Below, one piece after another: positions 61,741-64,000 of a stretch of DNA of 64,000 nucleotides; the stretch's first letter is position 1; each line of letters opens with the position of its first letter. Where the stretch lies: the NCBI RefSeq assembly GCF_000227135.1, contig NC_018262.1, forward strand, positions 669,503-733,502. The letters run 5' to 3'. This DNA comes from Leishmania donovani (taxonomy: Eukaryota; Euglenozoa; Kinetoplastea; Trypanosomatida; Trypanosomatidae). Both the position numbers and the translations under genes were made by a program. A model generated the notes under the pieces. That model searched no databases and was not told the origin of the DNA. It worked only from the letters and a program-made list of their open reading frames with translations.

Positions 61741-62376
61741 ATGATGAGAAAAAGCGCACGCCTGTGGCAGGGAATTCAGCCCGAGCTTCATCGCTATTCT
61801 CACGCCACATTTCATGAAGGAACGCATAGGCAGGCCCCTGGCGATTCTACACCGTGGCGTGATGTCTCTTCACCAGTCAACAGGTTCCGCGCGTGGTGGT
61901 TGGCGCCGGCGGCCAAAGGAAGTGTTATCGCTGCCTGGTGCTTGACATGTGTTATCGGCGCATATTGCTTTAGCATTCAGCAAGATGCAAAGGGGACTTA
62001 CCTTCTGAATAATGTTCTGCTTCGCAATCTGCATGAAGAGTCACAGAGAGCTAACGCCAACGAAGGGCGCGCGGGTGAGCTACAAGAGGCGATGCGGCAG
62101 TATCTTTCGGAGGAAAAGAGCCGCAAGCGAAGCGCCGCCAAGCTGGAGGAGTACGTGGCGTCTAGTGAAAAGATGAAAGCCGGGATTGTGAATTACGAGT
62201 TAGAACTGGTACGAGAGCGAGGGAGAGCCGATGCCGCACACGAGCGCAATCAGCAGTTACTGAGGGAGCTGATGTCTGTGCGAAGGGAAATGGCGCAGGT
62301 TCAGAAGGACAACGCCACTTTGGTCATGGAGGTAGAGAAATTGCAGCGGCTACTGAAGCGTTTCGGTCAGCTATGA
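61741..62376 (+). CDS. TM plus coiled-coil protein, possibly mitochondrial
   Basis: A 211-aa protein. The N-terminal 55 residues are Arg/His-rich with few acids (presequence-like). One membrane segment lies at about residues 58-78, and residues about 95-210 form a charged coiled coil. This layout (short N-terminus, single TM, coiled coil) resembles inner-membrane organising or scaffold proteins, but I do not recognise a family. The start is the first of two adjacent ATGs at 61741, about 25 nt after a likely splice acceptor. Confidence 0.82.
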   Translation: MMRKSARLWQGIQPELHRYSHATFHEGTHRQAPGDSTPWRDVSSPVNRFRAWWLAPAAKGSVIAAWCLTCVIGAYCFSIQQDAKGTYLLNNVLLRNLHEESQRANANEGRAGELQEAMRQYLSEEKSRKRSAAKLEEYVASSEKMKAGIVNYELELVRERGRADAAHERNQQLLRELMSVRREMAQVQKDNATLVMEVEKLQRLLKRFGQL

Positions 62377-62810
62377 GTAGAGATTGAAGTGAAAAATTGA
62401 TTAGTGACACTATCTTACATCCTACGCCACTTCGGCGGATTCGCTGCTGCCGAAAAAAAAACACGGAAAAATGTTAGGGTACTTCCAGCAACGTACTGCT
62501 TTCCGAACTTTGGAGGCTGCAAAACGAACAAAAAAGACGAAATGGGCGTCAAATTCTTAATTTTACACGCTGATGGTGTGCTGCAATAAATCGCAGTTTT
62601 TCCCTTTCAACCGCAACCGCTTATTGGCTAAACCCTTTGATCGAAGCTGCAATTCAACCCTAGCCATCTTGCTATTATTTTTGATCCCCCACTCTCTTTC
62701 AATATTGCTACTCTGCTTCTGTTATTTCCTTAGGAGAAACTGGAAAAGCTCACCATTTGAAACACAAAGGAGGCAAAAGGAAAATCAGTGTTCTTGCATT
62801 GAAGGAGGCG
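62377..62810. other. Intergenic spacer, no gene seen
   Basis: About 0.43 kb. A pyrimidine-rich stretch (62664-62730) leads into the POLE2 splice acceptor. Short frames here are not supported. Confidence 0.6.
62732..62733 (+). promoter_or_regulatory. Candidate trans-splice acceptor AG for POLE2
   Basis: A long CT-rich stretch ends in TTTCCTTAG here. The next ATG downstream is 62811, giving a 77-nt 5' UTR. This supports 62811 as the start. Confidence 0.65.
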
Positions 62811-64000
62811 ATGAGGGAGCCCAAGGATGAGATAAGGAAGTTTGCGCAGGCGTACAAGTACAACTTGAAGCCGTTGGCGGTCAGCCGCTTTGCCAGCTTC
62901 CTGAAAAAGTATGACACTGGTGAGGAGTACCGTCGCGATCTTCTGCGCGACTTGTTCAGCTTGATTGGGGAACAATGCTGTGACAATCGACTCGTTGATG
63001 AATTGAAGGCAGAAGCGGTCATCAGCTTGCAAGAAGCAAAGATAAAAGGATGCCTAGGCACCGACGGGTCATCTTCCGTGCAAGTCGTCTCCCTGGGTGC
63101 TGTTCCCAAAGTCTTTGTCGACGAGGTAAGTAACGAACTGAGGGTGAGTAGTTCCTCGGTTGCATTAAACCGTCTTCAGTGCCTCAATCAACGCTATGCA
63201 CTCGCACGTCGGCGTTGCTTGCGATGTGGCCTCTACCACAAATCAGTGGATCAGCATGCGCAACATGACGGCTCCCTGGCTCTTTTGCCCATCTCCGCGC
63301 TTGAGGGGCTCGATCCAGGCCTCCAAGTCGCTGTGCTTGGGCTCTTGGTCGTGCAGGATGACGAAGTATTCTTGGAGGATTTAAGGGGACAGATTAAACT
63401 GAAATTCAGCGAGCAGTCGCGGGTCACGCCGCACGGCTTTGTGGGAAATGGGTTCCTGACTGTGGTGAGCGGATTCTGGGTGAACGGCACTCTCCAGGTC
63501 ACTCGAGTGGACCTCCCGCCGGCAGAGCGGCGGGAGGTGACGTTGCGGGATGCCGGCTCTAGCATGGACCTATTCGGGTTGGCCCCGCCCAACCCCATGG
63601 AGGCTTTGCGAGAGGAGAAGAAGCGGGTGCAGAGCGTGATCATCGTCATGGCGCACGTGCACCTCGACAAGGCGGGCACCATGAGCAAGCTGGCTCGCTT
63701 TTTTGAGCGCATGCAGGGCTTAAGTGAGTCAGAGCTGCGCGACGTCACTTTTGTCTTCACCGGAGACTTTTCGTCCTTCCCGCTTCACTTTGGCGACGCG
63801 TCTCACTTGCCTGATATCTTCGACAACTCGGACCGCTTTCAGATCCTCTTAGACGGACTAGGTCGCTGCATCGCCGCCAATGCTCCCACTGCAGCACAGC
63901 ACAGTCATTTTGTGCTTATCCCGGGCCCCAGCGACATGACTGCCTTGCAGGGCTTTCAGCCGCAAACGCCCATTGCCACACAATTTGCCAAGGGTGTGGA
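62811..64000 (+). CDS. POLE2: DNA polymerase epsilon subunit B (POLE2/Dpb2), truncated by window end
   Basis: About 396 codons are present and the frame is still open at the right edge. This is the non-catalytic B subunit of the leading-strand replicase, which links the polymerase to CMG helicase. Seen: an N-terminal helical domain (about 6-100), then an OB-fold-like part with a VFLEDLRGQIKL strand and a GFLTVVSGFW strand. The start of the inactive calcineurin-like phosphoesterase domain follows (IIVMAHVHLD, then FVFTGDFSS, then FVLIPGPSD near the end). The pattern follows human POLE2 (527 aa), so roughly the last quarter lies outside the window. The start is the ATG at 62811, the first after the splice acceptor. 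Confidence 0.93.
   Translation, partial: MREPKDEIRKFAQAYKYNLKPLAVSRFASFLKKYDTGEEYRRDLLRDLFSLIGEQCCDNRLVDELKAEAVISLQEAKIKGCLGTDGSSSVQVVSLGAVPKVFVDEVSNELRVSSSSVALNRLQCLNQRYALARRRCLRCGLYHKSVDQHAQHDGSLALLPISALEGLDPGLQVAVLGLLVVQDDEVFLEDLRGQIKLKFSEQSRVTPHGFVGNGFLTVVSGFWVNGTLQVTRVDLPPAERREVTLRDAGSSMDLFGLAPPNPMEALREEKKRVQSVIIVMAHVHLDKAGTMSKLARFFERMQGLSESELRDVTFVFTGDFSSFPLHFGDASHLPDIFDNSDRFQILLDGLGRCIAANAPTAAQHSHFVLIPGPSDMTALQGFQPQTPIATQFAKGV

Overview
This window looks like a stretch of a Leishmania (or close trypanosomatid) nuclear chromosome. The genes have no introns, are GC-rich and lie head to tail on one strand for more than 56 kb, then switch strand. They are separated by long, microsatellite-rich spacers with pyrimidine tract plus AG trans-splice acceptors and no recognisable promoters. 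From family knowledge, metacaspase, RPL26, CK2 alpha and a USP7-type hydrolase together resemble Leishmania chromosome 35. I cannot confirm the species or chromosome by search.

Layout. From 573 to 56315 every gene I support is on the minus strand (one polycistronic unit read leftwards). In transcription order it holds a roadblock dynein light chain, a USP7-like ubiquitin hydrolase, CK2 alpha, a membrane-anchored cyclophilin-like protein, RCL1, an LRR/coiled-coil protein, a four-TM protein, tandem RPL26 genes, the MutL homologue PMS1, a CEP131-like coiled-coil protein, an unknown helical protein, an EF-hand protein ending in a CaaX box, a 1951-aa neurobeachin-type protein without a BEACH domain, a 942-aa multi-pass membrane protein, a possible Nup85-type nucleoporin, a type II membrane protein resembling O-fucosyltransferases, and the metacaspase. 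From about 56.3 to 59.4 kb lies a divergent strand-switch region, the probable transcription start zone for both units, which contains a decayed gene. From 59402 to the right edge genes are on the plus strand: a small mitochondrial-type membrane protein, the proteasome ubiquitin receptor RPN13/ADRM1, a TM plus coiled-coil protein, and DNA polymerase epsilon subunit B, cut by the window end.

Dispersed elements. Three nearly identical copies of about 560 bp (27.9, 44.3 and 50.5 kb), all in the same orientation, resemble SIDER2-type degenerate retroposons and lie in the presumed 3' UTRs of the CEP131-like, cyclophilin-like and USP7-like genes.

Assembly. There are three runs of exactly 99 N. Two of them, at RPL26, are flanked by identical sequence on both sides (185 and 301 bp), so they look like unmerged contig overlaps. 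Collapsing them gives two intact RPL26 genes in a 551-bp tandem duplication instead of the three or four apparent copies.

The genes are mostly housekeeping and do not form a functional operon. Expression is presumably set after transcription by UTRs, as is known for trypanosomatids. No rRNA, tRNA, CRISPR or bacterial-type mobile element was recognised.
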